Positions 45,725-56,374 are shown, counted from the stretch's first letter. The stretch: DNA of 64,000 nucleotides from Ryuthela nishihirai (GCA_038380435.1 JAWZYU010000011.1:75389501-75453500); one strand, 5' to 3'. Numbers and translations: made by a program. Notes: generated by a model from the sequence alone, not told the origin.

Positions 45725-46305
45725 AACACGAGGTCAGACAGAGGGAACTAGCGTACGAAATCTTTCGGTCAAGTATGTGAAAAATTACAGGGTAACAAAA
45801 TTTGTCGACAAAGATATAAAAAAACTGTTATAAAAATTTTCAGTGTTGGCCAACAATGTTAGATTACGGGCCTTCCCAATTGCTCGAAAAAGCTACCTTT
45901 TCGTGAGCCTATTATAAAATAAAATCTCGTAGATGGCGCGCAAACACTTTACAATCAAACTATTCTCTTCAGTCGTTTTCATGCTAAAGTAGTTGGGAAA
46001 AACTTCAAATTACATGAATGTAAAGAACTCGAAAGGAAAATATGCTAGCATTTGTGTTAGTAACTTATATCGTGTTAATATTTTTAAACGAAAAGTGATT
46101 TGTTGGAAGAAAAATGGTACTGATACGGTTTTAAAAATCATAATAGATTTTGTGACTTCGTCTCTATATATATGTAATGACAAACTGAAACAGTAGCGTT
46201 CTTTAATTTTTTTTACAAACGATGTATTCATTCTATAAATTTTGTCTGTTTATAGAGATAATTAAAACTTCTCTTTATATTGTATAGGTATTGATGAAAT
46301 ATTAC
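45725..46305. other. No gene seen
   Basis: AT-rich. Two opposing ORFs at 45993-46231 overlap each other and have no recognised motif. Confidence 0.5.
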
Positions 46306-46309
46306 GATT

Positions 46310-47990
46310 TTCACTTTCTGAATGTTCCGAAAGCTATAAATGAGCCCACTAAAGGTGGAAAAAGTTGAAAATTCCAAAAATTAAAACTAATATTGCAAAC
46401 GATGCATTTATATTAGAAGTTTAAAATTTTGATGGTGAAATGTGAATGCCACCATGTTTCATTGGCAATAATGAATTGAGCCCTTACTCCCAAGGTGATG
46501 GGAAAATGCAATTTCTTTGTTGAGAGTATATTGTTTGTTTTTCGAAATAAAACGAAAATTAATCTGGTGTTACTACTTGCACTTTTGGAATCTCCCCAAA
46601 GCTATAAATGGGCTCTTCTAATGGAGGAAACAATTAAAAATTTCAAATTTTTAAAAGAATATTGTAAATGATATAGTTAGGTTAGAAATTTTGGTGGTGG
46701 AATGTGAAAGTCACGAAGTTTTCTTTGGGAAAAATGAGTTGACCCCTTTGATCCAGGGGGGAGAGCGAAATGCAACTTTTTCTGTTTAAGAGAAAATTGT
46801 TTGCTTTTAGAGATAAAAAAATATTTCCAGGTTGTACGGGTATTTAAAATATTCGGATTTGAATTTTCCGAATCTCTCCAAAAGCTGTAAATGCGACTTC
46901 TAACGATGGAAAAGTTAAGTTCCAAAAATTTAAAAGAATATTACAAAAGATAGAGTTATACTAGAAACTTTAAATTTTTGTGGTAGAATATGAAGGTATG
47001 AAGTTTTTATTGGCAGTAATGGGTCCAGTCCAATTACCCCTTAGGGGGTGGGTGGGAAAAACCCAACTATTTTTGAAAGGTAAATTAAAAATTATTTTTG
47101 GATGGAATACGTATTACTAATATACGTATATATTATACGCTTTGCACTTTCCGAATACTCCAAAAGCTATAATTGCGCTCTCTAACGTCGAAAAGGAACC
47201 GAAAATTCCAAAATTTTAAACGAATATTGAAAATGATTTATTTAGACTAGAAAGATTGTTGTAGGAATGTAAAGGTCATGACGTTTCCATTGGCATCATG
47301 AGTTCAGGGGCGGACTGGCACTCTCTTAAGGGACGCAGCTATAGCCCGCTTGAGATAAAAAAAATCGTGTCTTGTTTAGGATTTAATACTTATTCTTTTA
47401 AGAGTTGGTACGTGAAGCTTAAAATAGTTTTCCCCAATGCTGTGTAATTTCTGTAAAAAAATTGTTATTATTTAAAAACTTCTACTCCTATTAGGTCCCA
47501 GGGGCCCACAACACTAAGGAGCAGCGACACTACAACGTCCCTTACCATTCCGCGCCTGAATAAAGTGACCCCTTAAACCCAGTGTGAGTGGGAATCGCAA
47601 CTTTTTTTTACTTGAATTGGTACTAAAAAGTAATTCGCATTTTTCAAATATTTAGGTAGTTTTAATTCATACCGTTTGAGATCACCGAATATGGAAACGG
47701 CGAAACTTTTAACGAATGTTGCAAGTGGTAGAAATTTAAAATTTTGGTGCTAATCAAGAGATAATCCACTGACAGCAATAATCTTTCTCCTTTTCTCAGA
47801 GCGGTGCGAGAGAATCAGCTTTTCAAATTTAAGGAACAAAAGAAAAATACTTTTTTATGTTATACAAGTACTAATAAAATACTACTCTTTGCATTTCCGA
47901 AATTATTCATCAGTTAGAATTGAACTTTTAAAGAGTAGAAAAGTAGGTAAAAGAAAAACTTTATTCTCTTTGAAAATGAAATTCCCATGT
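46310..47990 (+). repeat. Tandem array of a ~275-bp repeat (array I)
   Basis: Four to five diverged units, anchored by AAGCTATAAATG-like phrases at 46331, 46599, 46882 and 47164 (spacing 268, 283, 282). Each unit then has ATTTTGGTGGTGGAATGTGA, TTGGCAATAATGAGTTGACC and a GGGGGxGGGAAAATGCAA-type stretch. A terminal module at 47930-47990 (GAAAAACTTTATTCTCTTTG) is complementary to modules at 51320-51370 and 63180-63230. Arrays II (51290-53280) and III (63170-63570) run in the opposite direction. Confidence 0.85.
47305..47558. mobile_element. hAT-type MITE (CAGGGGCGGACTGG family)
   Basis: Starts CAGGGGCGGACTGGCACTCT and ends ATTCCGCGCCTG; GGGGCCCACAACACTAAGGAG lies inside. It interrupts a unit of array I. 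Flanks CATGAGTT and AATAAAGT are a degraded 8-bp duplication of the unit's own AATGAGTT. Confidence 0.7.
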
Positions 47991-48299
47991 GCGCCACTGG
48001 CGATATCCGTTCTTCTAGGGATTTTTGTTTTGCCACAGGCAATAAAAAGAGATTACGTAAAATACATTATTTTCATTGAATTAATGGAAATGACACATTT
48101 ATCTACTTTTTATCTTTATATTAAAAACTAGTTCAAAAACACTCTTTCTGACATAATTACTACTAGAAATCAATCGGTGCCTTCAAACAACTCTTGATTT
48201 CTAGACTGTCATTTTTATCCAATCCCTATTTGGCTTTATGACACTGGATCTGAAAATTCCTCTCATTTCTGAGTTTTACTGCCTGAAACAGCCCTATTC

Positions 48300-48740
48300 A
48301 CCAATCTGTAGCTCTCCAGCAGCAGCAGTATATCAAAATTTGACCTTTGACCTCGAAGGACCCATCGCATCCAAAATTCAACAAGATTACTGAGATCTGA
48401 GGCCAAAATGTCCCCAGGCATCAGTTTTTAAACTTCTACATCAGTAGAAATATATTTGACCTTTGACCTTAAATAATCCGTTGTCGCCAAAATTCCATAA
48501 CATATCCGAGATCTACGACCCTAAATATCTTCCAAGAAAATATTTTAGCACTTTAGCATCGATATATCGAAATTTGACCTTTGACCTCGAAGGACCCTCT
48601 GAATTTGAAATTTCGTAACGTTTCCTGCATCTAGAGCCCGAAATACCCCTGGACACCAATTTCCACTTTAGCACTACTAGATCATGGTTTAACTTAAATG
48701 TACGTCTATTTGACCTTGAAGATACATAGGAGGTGAAATT
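48300..48740. repeat. ~117-bp tandem repeat with DR1-like motifs
   Basis: Three to four units carrying ATTTGACCTTTGACCTYRAA at about 48338, 48454 and 48572, and a half version (TTTGACCTTGAAG) near 48710. Each unit also has CCAAAATTC...GAGATCT. GACC. On the minus strand the core is AGGTCAAAGGTCA, the consensus DR1 site bound by HNF4/RXR/COUP-TF-type nuclear receptors. Whether it is bound in this genome is unknown. Confidence 0.85.
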
Positions 48741-48744
48741 TAGG

Positions 48745-49235
48745 ATTTCTTTCAAGATCTACGACCTGAATTACCTCTAGTTGATTATTTTCAGAGCTCT
48801 ATCATTTCTGCTTCACAGTTACAATTAGTATGATCCCCTGTCAGCCATTAGTTAATCAGTAGTCAGTCAGTTACTTACAATTGACTCTATATTATTTACC
48901 ATAAGTCATATAAATTCAGGTCCCTAAACATTTTACTCCTTCTTGGAAATATTACTATTGGCACTAGGGCTTCTCAGATATACAGATTCCCCCCCCCCCC
49001 GGATTTTGTAGAAATTTCTCTGGAATGGTTGTATAAGTTAAGGAAAATCGACTGTTATCTTTATATATTTAAGAATTAAACAATTTACAGGAAGCAAAGG
49101 AAAACTAGAACATTATATTTCTTTATTTACAACTAAAATAAATTTCTTTGTGAAAAAATAACGAAAAATTAACTTTCTTTTAAAAAATGAAGCTTTTTTA
49201 TTAAAATTTTTGCATTGACAATCAAATATGAAAAT
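48745..49235. other. No gene; short C-run
   Basis: AT-rich, with a run of ten to eleven C near 48989-49000. Nothing else recognised. Confidence 0.5.
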
Positions 49236-49239
49236 TTTT

Positions 49240-50740
49240 CATGCATTTTTAATAATTCTTTAAAAAACACAAAGCATCAATACTCCTATTACTATGCTAA
49301 GCTCTCAACTTTGTGATAAATAAACCGACAGCTCGGTGGAATGGTTTTTAGTGAATCAACTAAATGCGTAATATTGGAAGCTCTGTCCTCAGTTGCCTCA
49401 AATAATTGCAATTCTTGCTTCAAAATCAGGCCTAAACACTGTTTCTGATCCTGAGAAAAAGTTGAAGATTGCACAATTTTTGTCTTGGATTGAATCGCTA
49501 CTTCTAACTTGTCTCTCAGTGTCATGGGACTCATCGATTGAGCAATTACTTGATTTTTTTTTCATCTATTAATTGTGAAGAGTTGGGGAGAGATGGAGAT
49601 TTATTTTCGTTGAAAAGTCTAATCAATATTATCTTAGCAAATTCAAATAATGATTCTTTGTTTGGTAACAATGGAAGCTAGGACTCTATTGGATTGGATT
49701 GTTTTACCTCTGAGCGGCACTTTTTTGCACACCATGGGCCAGGCCACAAGGACCCCGAAGGCTCAGAGAAGGTTGGGGGAGGGGACCCACTGGAACAGCT
49801 GTTGGGAGACAGATGGTAGCCTCCCGTCAAGGCCATCCAGCGTGTTCTTTAACGTGCACAGGGTATGGCTCTCCCGCACACGGAGCCACGGCTTAACGTC
49901 CCATCCGACGGACGGCTGCCTTTTCAAGCTCATCGGTGTCCCCTACTGACCGTGGGCAGGGCGGGGAAATTTTGCGGAGATAAATTTCAACGCTGACCCA
50001 GCTGGGACTCGAACCTGGGAACTGCAGAATTACGAGCCTGGTGAGCTACCGACTGAGCCACCCCCGCCCCAAGCTAGGAGACATTGTAGAATTCACATAA
50101 TTTTCCTCAGTATTTAAATACTGAAGCACGCCGACCAAAGTCGTATTCTTTATCTCATTAATCCGTTTTATAAGATATTTTTTCATCTTCTTGCGAATTC
50201 TGACTTTTGTTGTTGTAACTCATTAATAACGAAAGCAAATACTCCTTCAGCAGTTAATAGAGTTGCATCGCGGCCGCATAATTTCTCTGCACCAATTTTT
50301 ACTGGCTGCAGTGTTAAAACAATATCTTGCAGGACATCAAATTCTTCATTGGTTAAACTTTGCGTTTCTTTATTATCGATTAATGCTTTAGAAACTGCTG
50401 CTCTGTTTCGGAAAATTATGTGAATTCTGCAGTGACTCCTAGCATCCCATCGTTACCAAATAAAGAATCATTATTTGAATTTGCTAAGCTGATATTCAGC
50501 CATACTCAATAAACTGTCCCAGAGAGTTTTTCGAATCTAAAATTAGCATCTTTTCGCAACCATGTTCTGCTTTCACGTAGTTTTGAAGAATTTCATTCTT
50601 GGGAGATGTCCTGAACATTTTTACAATTTTTCTTATCATTTTTATAGTTTTATTAATGTCTGTAAATATTTTTGTGCTGCTTTCTTCATCTGCATTGGCA
50701 GTCACACTTATTTTATCAGCAAACGCTGATAAATTGACGA
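49240..50740 (-). pseudogene. hAT transposase relic, interrupted by SINE C
   Basis: The minus strand from 50740 down encodes ADEESSTKIFTDINKTIKMI, then RKIVKMFRTSPKNEILQNYV and MLILDSKNSL. This matches the central region of a hAT family (KIRKVVKLFRRSPxKNDxLQxYV...LILDxKTRW). Frames below 50450 give pieces like NEEFDVLQ, LQPVK, EKLCGRDATLLTAEG and FAKKMKKYLIKRI. Then 49292-49534 gives LILKQELQLFEATEDRASNI and LKTIPP, and near 49265-49320 LFITKLRA and SIDALCFLK, the C-terminal hAT dimerisation region. Multiple stops and shifts; a SINE C at 49684-50070 splits it. No terminal repeats recognised. Confidence 0.82.
49684..50070 (-). repeat. SINE family C, copy 4 (inside hAT relic)
   Basis: Full-length minus-strand copy with B box GGTTCGAGTCCCAGC and A-box side GTGGCTCAGTCGGTAGC. 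A perfect 9-bp target duplication AAGCTAGGA flanks it (49675-49683 and 50071-50079). It lies within the hAT transposase relic and so is younger. Confidence 0.93.
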
Positions 50741-50887
50741 CAATTTAATGTTCCCGTGAAATTTCCGGGCATTGTTTTAATTCCTGGGATTTAAAAAACA
50801 ATTGAAAACACGCGGGATTCCGGGAAAGAAATCCTAATTGCCACCCATGCGTATGGTCTCACCTTAAGACTCACCTGTCGTTACTAT

Positions 50888-51052
50888 AAAAATACCCCCT
50901 CAAGCAGCTGCTTGCCATAGAGGTCTGACAGGAGCCTGTTAGTTTATATAGCAGAAAAACGACACAAACAGCCATGCCTTAACACGGGGCTCGAACCCAG
51001 GTCTCTTAGATCAATAGCCAAGCGCGATAACCACTCGGCTAAAGGACGGTTA
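50888..51052 (-). repeat. SINE family A, copy 6
   Basis: Minus-strand copy with B box GGTTCGAGCCCCGTG and the body CAGCTGCTTGAGGGGGTA; a short internal segment (GCTGAGGTCCTGCC) is replaced by TATATAAACTAAC. A-rich tail towards 50880. Confidence 0.88.
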
Positions 51053-51059
51053 TATTCAC

Positions 51060-51285
51060 TTTAATAATTAAGAATATTGAGACAAAAACATTAACTTAGA
51101 GATATCATAAGTTGTAGATATTCCAAATATCATTAGCTTTCACCGCAATTGTCTACTGGCCAAATTTAATTGTTAAATCATAAATTATTCATTGCTTTTT
51201 TTTTTAATATCAAATGTTTCTATTCCGGAGCGACACATAGCTACACAACATATCACCATGTTCAAAAACGACAAAATTTGAAAAG
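51060..51285. other. No gene seen
   Basis: AT-rich spacer before array II. Confidence 0.5.
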
Positions 51286-52049
51286 TTATGCTTTAACTAG
51301 AAGAAAGCATATTGTCTCTAGCGCATGTGAGATTTTTTCGTTTTCAAAGAGAATGAAGTTTTTCCTTTATTCCTTAACAGAGAATGAAGTGCTTCTCTTT
51401 TTTACTCCTTAACAGTTTTAAATTGATCCAGCGGATGATGAGAAAAATGTAAAATGTATATTATTACTAATTATACAATATAAAGGTAGTCCTCTTTTAA
51501 TTCTTGAATTTAAAAAGTTGGATTTTCCACACCTCTCTCAAAAAATAGTAATTATTGCTGTCAATGATCTCTTGAAAAGCTACCACTAAAGTTTCAAATT
51601 TCTATTATATACAATTATTTGAAAAAATTGATAACAGCTTTCCATTGCCATATTTAGTGATATTTGAAAGATATAGAGTGTACCTATAAGTATTCGAAAA
51701 ATGCGAATTATTATGTTTCATTAGTACCAAACCAGCTAAAATAGAATTTTCTAATTATTACTTTGCATTGTTTCCAATGGAAACTTCATGACATTCACAT
51801 TTCATCACCAAATTTCAAAATTTTACCATTAATAACATCGTTGCAATATTATTTTGAAATGTTGGAAATTTCAACTTTTTTCCCCGTTAGAGTACGCAAT
51901 TATAATGTTTGAAATATTTCGAAAGTGCAAATCAAAATATTTTATCAATTCCTACCTAACCAAAATGGAATTTTTCATTTATTTCTAAATGCAAACAATT
52001 ATCTGCTGAAACAAAAAAAAATTGTTTTTCCCAACCCCTGGGTCTAAAC

Positions 52050-52551
52050 CAGAGGTACCCAAACTTATTTGTCCTACCGCCCACTTTTCAGAAAAAAAAA
52101 TTACTCAGCGCCCCCCTGGAAATCTACCTTCTTTAAGCGAACAAACAGAAAGATGCAGTGACAAATTTCCGTTTTTTATGTGTCTATATTTCTACCTACG
52201 TCCTACAACATAGTAAAGAAAGATGTTGTTGTAAATAAGACACCTTGAAGCTTGAAATTATAAAATTATTTATTAAAATCAGCCATAGTAACATTCGCAT
52301 TACACACAGAAAATTAAGATAACGAAGGATAATTTTATGTGTTTATTTGGAAAATAAAGTAATCACTACGACTTTAACTCTAAGTTACACAACAGATGAA
52401 ACATGTACGAAAGGTTTTTCAAAATTTTCTTATCTTCCCTTCTTTTTTTATGCTTCCAATTCCCCCCAATTGCACCCGAGGCTACTACCGATCCCCTGGA
52501 TCGTTCCAGCGCCCCCCCAGGGGGCGCTATCCCCCACTTTGGGTAACATTG
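52050..52551. mobile_element. Non-autonomous hAT element 1 (GCGCCCCCC family)
   Basis: Starts CAGAGGTACCCAAACTTATT and ends CCCCCACTTTGGGTAACATTG, an imperfect inverted repeat. CAGCGCCCCCCTGGAAA and CCAGCGCCCCCCCAGGGGGC mark the inner ends. Flanked by GTCTAAAC at 52042-52049 and 52552-52559. The 88-codon ORF 52347-52613 crosses its end and is not a gene. Confidence 0.9.
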
Positions 52552-52559
52552 GTCTAAAC

Positions 52560-53203
52560 CAGGCATGTCAAACACGCGGCCCGCCAAGATTGATAACCAA
52601 TACGTTTATTTAACTTTTGACAACACTGGATGAAAATTTACAACTGGAACTAATCGAAATTCAGTGCGATTCCGTATTGAAACAAAAATATATGAATGTT
52701 GGGATTCCACATTTCTATAATTATTTATCACCGGACCGATTTCCCAATCTGTTATTAGCAATTAAACGTATTTTATATATGTTCGGTAGCACATATTTGT
52801 GCGAACAACTATTTTCCACTTTAAAAAATAATAAAACTGCGGAAAGATCAAGATTAACAGACAAGCATTTGCAAGCAATTTTTAAAATAACTACAGCTCA
52901 ACAAATTCAGCTAAATTTTGAAGATTTGGTTAATGAAAAACGTTGACAAGTTTCTTCAAAAAAAAAAGATAATATTATTTTATATAAATAATGTTAAATT
53001 GAAAAAAAGAAACTTTCCTACATACATATGTATTTTTAATACGTTTATATTCTGTGTATTATTATTTCGTATGTATTGATTTGTTTATAATAAAAGCTAT
53101 GCTTCATCTTTATTTCCATTTGTTTTTTTTTTGTTTTGCGGCCCGCGATTTAATATATAATACTTAATATGGCCCTCGGTGGTTAACGAGTTTGACATGC
53201 TTG
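52560..53203 (+). mobile_element. hAT element 2 with short transposase fragment
   Basis: Starts CAGGCATGTCAAACACGCGG and ends GTTTGACATGCTTG; GCGGCCCGC occurs near both ends. Flanked by GTCTAAAC at 52552-52559 and 53204-53211. Ends of this kind (CAGGxxTGTCAAACxCGCGGCCC) belong to a widespread Charlie-like hAT group. It is a deletion derivative that keeps only the last part of the transposase. Confidence 0.92.
52617..52946 (+). pseudogene. hAT transposase C-terminal (dimerisation) fragment
   Basis: 109 codons open to the stop at 52944-52946. It includes FPNLLLAIKRILYMFGSTYL, CEQLFSTLKNNKTAERSRLT and DKHLQAIFKITTAQQI, which match the hAT C-terminal dimerisation domain (usual pattern: (S/C)E..FS.M...K...R.RLTD..L...L). 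The N-terminal zinc finger and catalytic RNase H-like domain are missing through internal deletion, so it is not a transposase. The frame is unbroken, so the copy may be fairly young, or short by chance. Confidence 0.9.
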
Positions 53204-53276
53204 GTCTAAACCGTCAACTCATTGTTGTGAGTAGAAATGTCGTTCATTTCGCATTCCATCACCAAAATTTCAAATT

Positions 53277-53362
53277 ACATCGTTTGTGATCTGGTCGTTT
53301 TCATCTGGTCGTTTGTGATCTGGTCGTTTTCATCTGGTCGTTTGTGATCTGGTCAATTTCAA
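53277..53362. repeat. 29-bp tandem repeat
   Basis: About two and a half copies of ATCTGGTCGTTTTCATCTGG plus TCGTTTGTG, at the junction between array II and the next MITE. Confidence 0.9.
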
Positions 53363-53381
53363 ATTACATCGTTTGTCATCA

Positions 53382-53515
53382 TTAGTGATCTGGCAACCTT
53401 CGTGTCACGTGACACGAAGGTTGCCAGATCACTAATTTCTAAAAAAATCGTTGCCAGATATTTTTTCTGAATTCTGTAATCAACCATAGTGTTCGGATAC
53501 TTTTTTGAGCGACTA
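53382..53515. mobile_element. Palindromic Tc1/mariner-type MITE, copy 3 (left-truncated)
   Basis: The right arm is complete: AATCAACCATAGTGTTCGGA to TTTTTTGAGCGACTA followed by TA. The inner palindrome ATCTGGCAACCTTCGTGTCA CGTGACACGAAGG is perfect. The outer ~75 bp of the left arm are missing, replaced by the 29-bp repeat region. Confidence 0.85.
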
Positions 53516-53519
53516 TACG

Positions 53520-54315
53520 TAACACTCTTTGCGTACCTGATGCGCAATCACTTCTCTTAATGTCACGGGCACGTTTACGAAATGAAAACTTTCGCTGCTA
53601 CAAATGCAATGCATTGGATATGAAAAGTCACTCTAAATAAATTCATTAGGATTACGTAGTATCACTCTATTAATTCTAACAGAATATTGTATTAGCGATG
53701 AAACTCGCTTTATTATGTATTTATATAAACTAGTTTACATTTAACCGTTTGATGATATAAGGTTTCATACGATTCTTCATCATTTGCATTTGTTATATTC
53801 AAGCATTATGTGCACAGAAGTAGCCACAGTTAAAAATTGCAACTAATTTGCACATGTAAAATGACCTCCATTGGCGTATTTAGAATTCTTGTGGCTATGA
53901 CCGATATTATGTATTTATATTATCAGGAGCTGAATAAAATTGTATTGTTTAATGAAGACTGGCGTCTACTCAATGTTGACATCCTAAAATCACATTAGTT
54001 GAAGTTTGAGAATTTCATTATTATTTGCATTTTGATCAAACTTTATTTTACAAAAAAAAGACACTGGCATTTAATAAAGTTACGCTTCTTATAAAGAAAT
54101 TACCAATCACCATTGAATTTCTTATGAAATTAAAACATTCCTTTGTAAAATATTAATTATTCGAAATCTATAAGCTGCTGCAAGACGGTCAAAATGTCTA
54201 CCATACTTTTGCTTAAAGTAGGATTATTCATACAGATGGTTAGAAAATAGACCAATTTAATGTTACTTTGTAAAGATCATAGAAATATTTTGTACTCCAA
54301 CGTTTGGTTTACATA
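53520..54315. other. No gene seen
   Basis: AT-rich, nothing recognised. Confidence 0.5.
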
Positions 54316-54319
54316 TTGT

Positions 54320-55230
54320 TATCTATATAATAAAAGAAGGTATCTGTCTGTCTGTCTGTGTGTCTGTCTGTGGCAGCCATAACTCATCGGGAAATCAACG
54401 TACACGTTCCAAAATTTCAGAGAACGTTTCTGGTTGTGGCCAGGATTGCAGTGCCAAATTTCAGGTCGAAAGTTCAAAAGGGGGCTTGCTAGAACCAAAA
54501 ATATTTACCGTGCTATTCCGACGGAAACGAGAATCGCTGTCAAATTTGCTGTTGCCAATTATTGCTCCCTAACTGTGAAAGTAAAGTGTTAAAATAGCAT
54601 TTAAATCTTCTGCTGCAAGTCTGATGACGTTGCCAGATTCCCCACATTTCCAAAAGCCTTATTTAGGCGTTCCATTGCAGCTAGGGACTTGATTTTCTAA
54701 CCAAACATGGGGTCAGGCACGGGGAACCCGCCTGCGATATTTGGAACCTTTCGGGGAAGTATGTCGGGAATTACAGAATGCCGAAATCTGACGAAATAAT
54801 TATCTCGATCGTTTGCCACGGGCTCTGAGAGAGAGCGCTGAATCAGCAATGACCTTTGCAACACCTGGAAATTATTCGTGTTCAGACTGTTAAAATGTCG
54901 GGGTAGGGGGATACTCACTAATCTTTATTGCAGGAACGACAGAATATTTGTAGATTAAACGTGGTACACGAGCTGTCACAATTTGTGTAGAAACGAGGCC
55001 ACGGTGGGAACCTGATTTTTAAACCAATCACCGGGACACACGGGGGACGCTGTGCAGGGAACTTGGACCGTGCGAACGAATATCACGGGAGCCATATTGC
55101 GACAAAATCTGTGGTAACGGAAATAAAAATCTCGATAGCTTACACAGAAACTAAGACATGGGCTATGAGAGAGCTCGCTGACGTCAACAACTATCCAAGC
55201 AAAATTTCTTCTCTTCATGAATAAAAAATT
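54320..55230 (+). repeat. Helitron-like interspersed repeat, copy 1
   Basis: Begins ATCTATATAATAAAAGAAGG and a TCTG run, then CATAACTCATCGGGAAATCA and GTTTCTGGTTGTGGCC, as in the minus-strand copy at 28020-28623. A module with ACGGGCTCTGAGAGAGAGCG (54829) recurs as ATGGGCTATGAGAGAGCTCG (55158), so the inner ~320 bp are duplicated in tandem. No protein recognised and no CTRR end confirmed. Likely a non-autonomous Helitron or similar element. Confidence 0.6.
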
Positions 55231-55234
55231 AATA

Positions 55235-55880
55235 TTAATGCGGATAGCGTAAAAAACGCGGGTGAAAAGTTTATGTAAACGCGGATAGCGGATAAAATCG
55301 CGGGTAAAAGTAATAGCGGCAATAATGTAATTTCACTACCTTGAAAATTTTTCCTGATTATAAACTTATATCATATATATAAATATAATTAAAATTGATA
55401 GTAAAAATAAATACAAAATTTTGCATTGCTGCCATGAAATAAATGTAACTATATAACTTGGTGAAGACAAATTTCGTCTAGAATTAGAACCTGAATTAAA
55501 ATTATCGACTATCGTGTGTTAGCTGTTTCAGTTTGCAAAACTAGCAGCCTAAGCAGTATACGAAAAACAGAAATTTCTTGGAAACTGTAAGGAATACCTG
55601 CTTCTTGCTTATGGCAGACTGTTTCTTACATGTGTCAATCAAACGCTGGAATAACCGAATTCTGATCGAAAAGCTACATTTATTTGGTGCCGCTTCTCTT
55701 GATTTGTCCCTTTGACAGACCTTTGATGCAACGTTTCTTGTTCGAATCTTTCGTTCTTGGAACAAATGCCTACGTTACAATTATGTGAGGAGGGCCTTAT
55801 TTCGTATAAGTGCATGAGCGTCTGCAGGAAGGAACTTTTACATTGAAAGTGGTGCATAAGAGGGCAGCTTTTCTAAAAAC
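55235..55880. other. No gene seen
   Basis: 55240-55320 has two copies of ACGCGGATAGCG-like words. ORFs 55541-55857 (minus) unsupported. Confidence 0.45.
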
Positions 55881-55888
55881 TATTACTC

Positions 55889-55954
55889 AAATTAGAATAA
55901 AAGAATCCGCTCATCCGTCTTCAGACGGAAGAGCGGATTCTTTTATTTTAATTT
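55889..55954. repeat. Palindrome with 32-bp arms, 2-base loop
   Basis: AAATTAGAATAAAAGAATCC...CCGTCT and its complement, two mismatches in 32. It is followed by a 23-bp direct duplication CCAGTGGACGGTCTCTTTGA (55957) and CCAGTGGATGGTCTCTTTGA (55980). Confidence 0.92.
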
Positions 55955-56374
55955 GTCCAGTGGACGGTCTCTTTGATGACCAGTGGATGGTCTCTTTGAT
56001 GTGGTAAATATGTTAATTAGGCGGCTAGTCAAAAGCCATGTGAATTAACTTTATAATTTCGATAATAATGCAGCGTATTCGAAATGTAATGATAACGTTT
56101 TTGGTGACTTAATTTATTCAGATATTAATTTTTATTTATCTGTTATAACATGGTTTGCAAACTCTGGCAGCCCAAGTTATAAACTTTTTTTCCGTGCGTT
56201 CGTTGCTCAAGTGCATTTTGCTATTTTTTTTTAAATAAAGAATATGGACATCAATATTTTTATAAGATTTTATGCAAAGTTAATAATGCAAAAAGTATCA
56301 CTTAAGACAGAAGATTTTTATGTTTGTGCGCGAAACTGAACTGGAGTCAGTAATACGGAAGTATTCGACTACAT

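Larger units (their letters stand above)
51290..53280 (-). repeat. ~275-bp repeat array II, inverted, with two hAT insertions
   Basis: Complement of array I: the terminal module CATGTGAGATTTTTTCGTTT at 51325, then units with AGTTTCAAATTTC, TCACATTTCATCACCAAA (51798) and GGAAATTTCAACTTTTTTCC (51866). The sequence breaks at CCCTGGGTCTAAACC (52050) and resumes at 53212 with GTCAACTCATTGTTG and TTCGCATTCCATCACCAAAA. 51340-51413 also holds a 36-bp direct duplication (GAGAATGAAG...CTCCTTAACA). Confidence 0.8.

Noticed and set aside
55235..55860. Minus-strand ORF pair as a frameshifted gene
   Set aside because: Neither ORF has a recognisable motif, and the overlapping frames look like chance.
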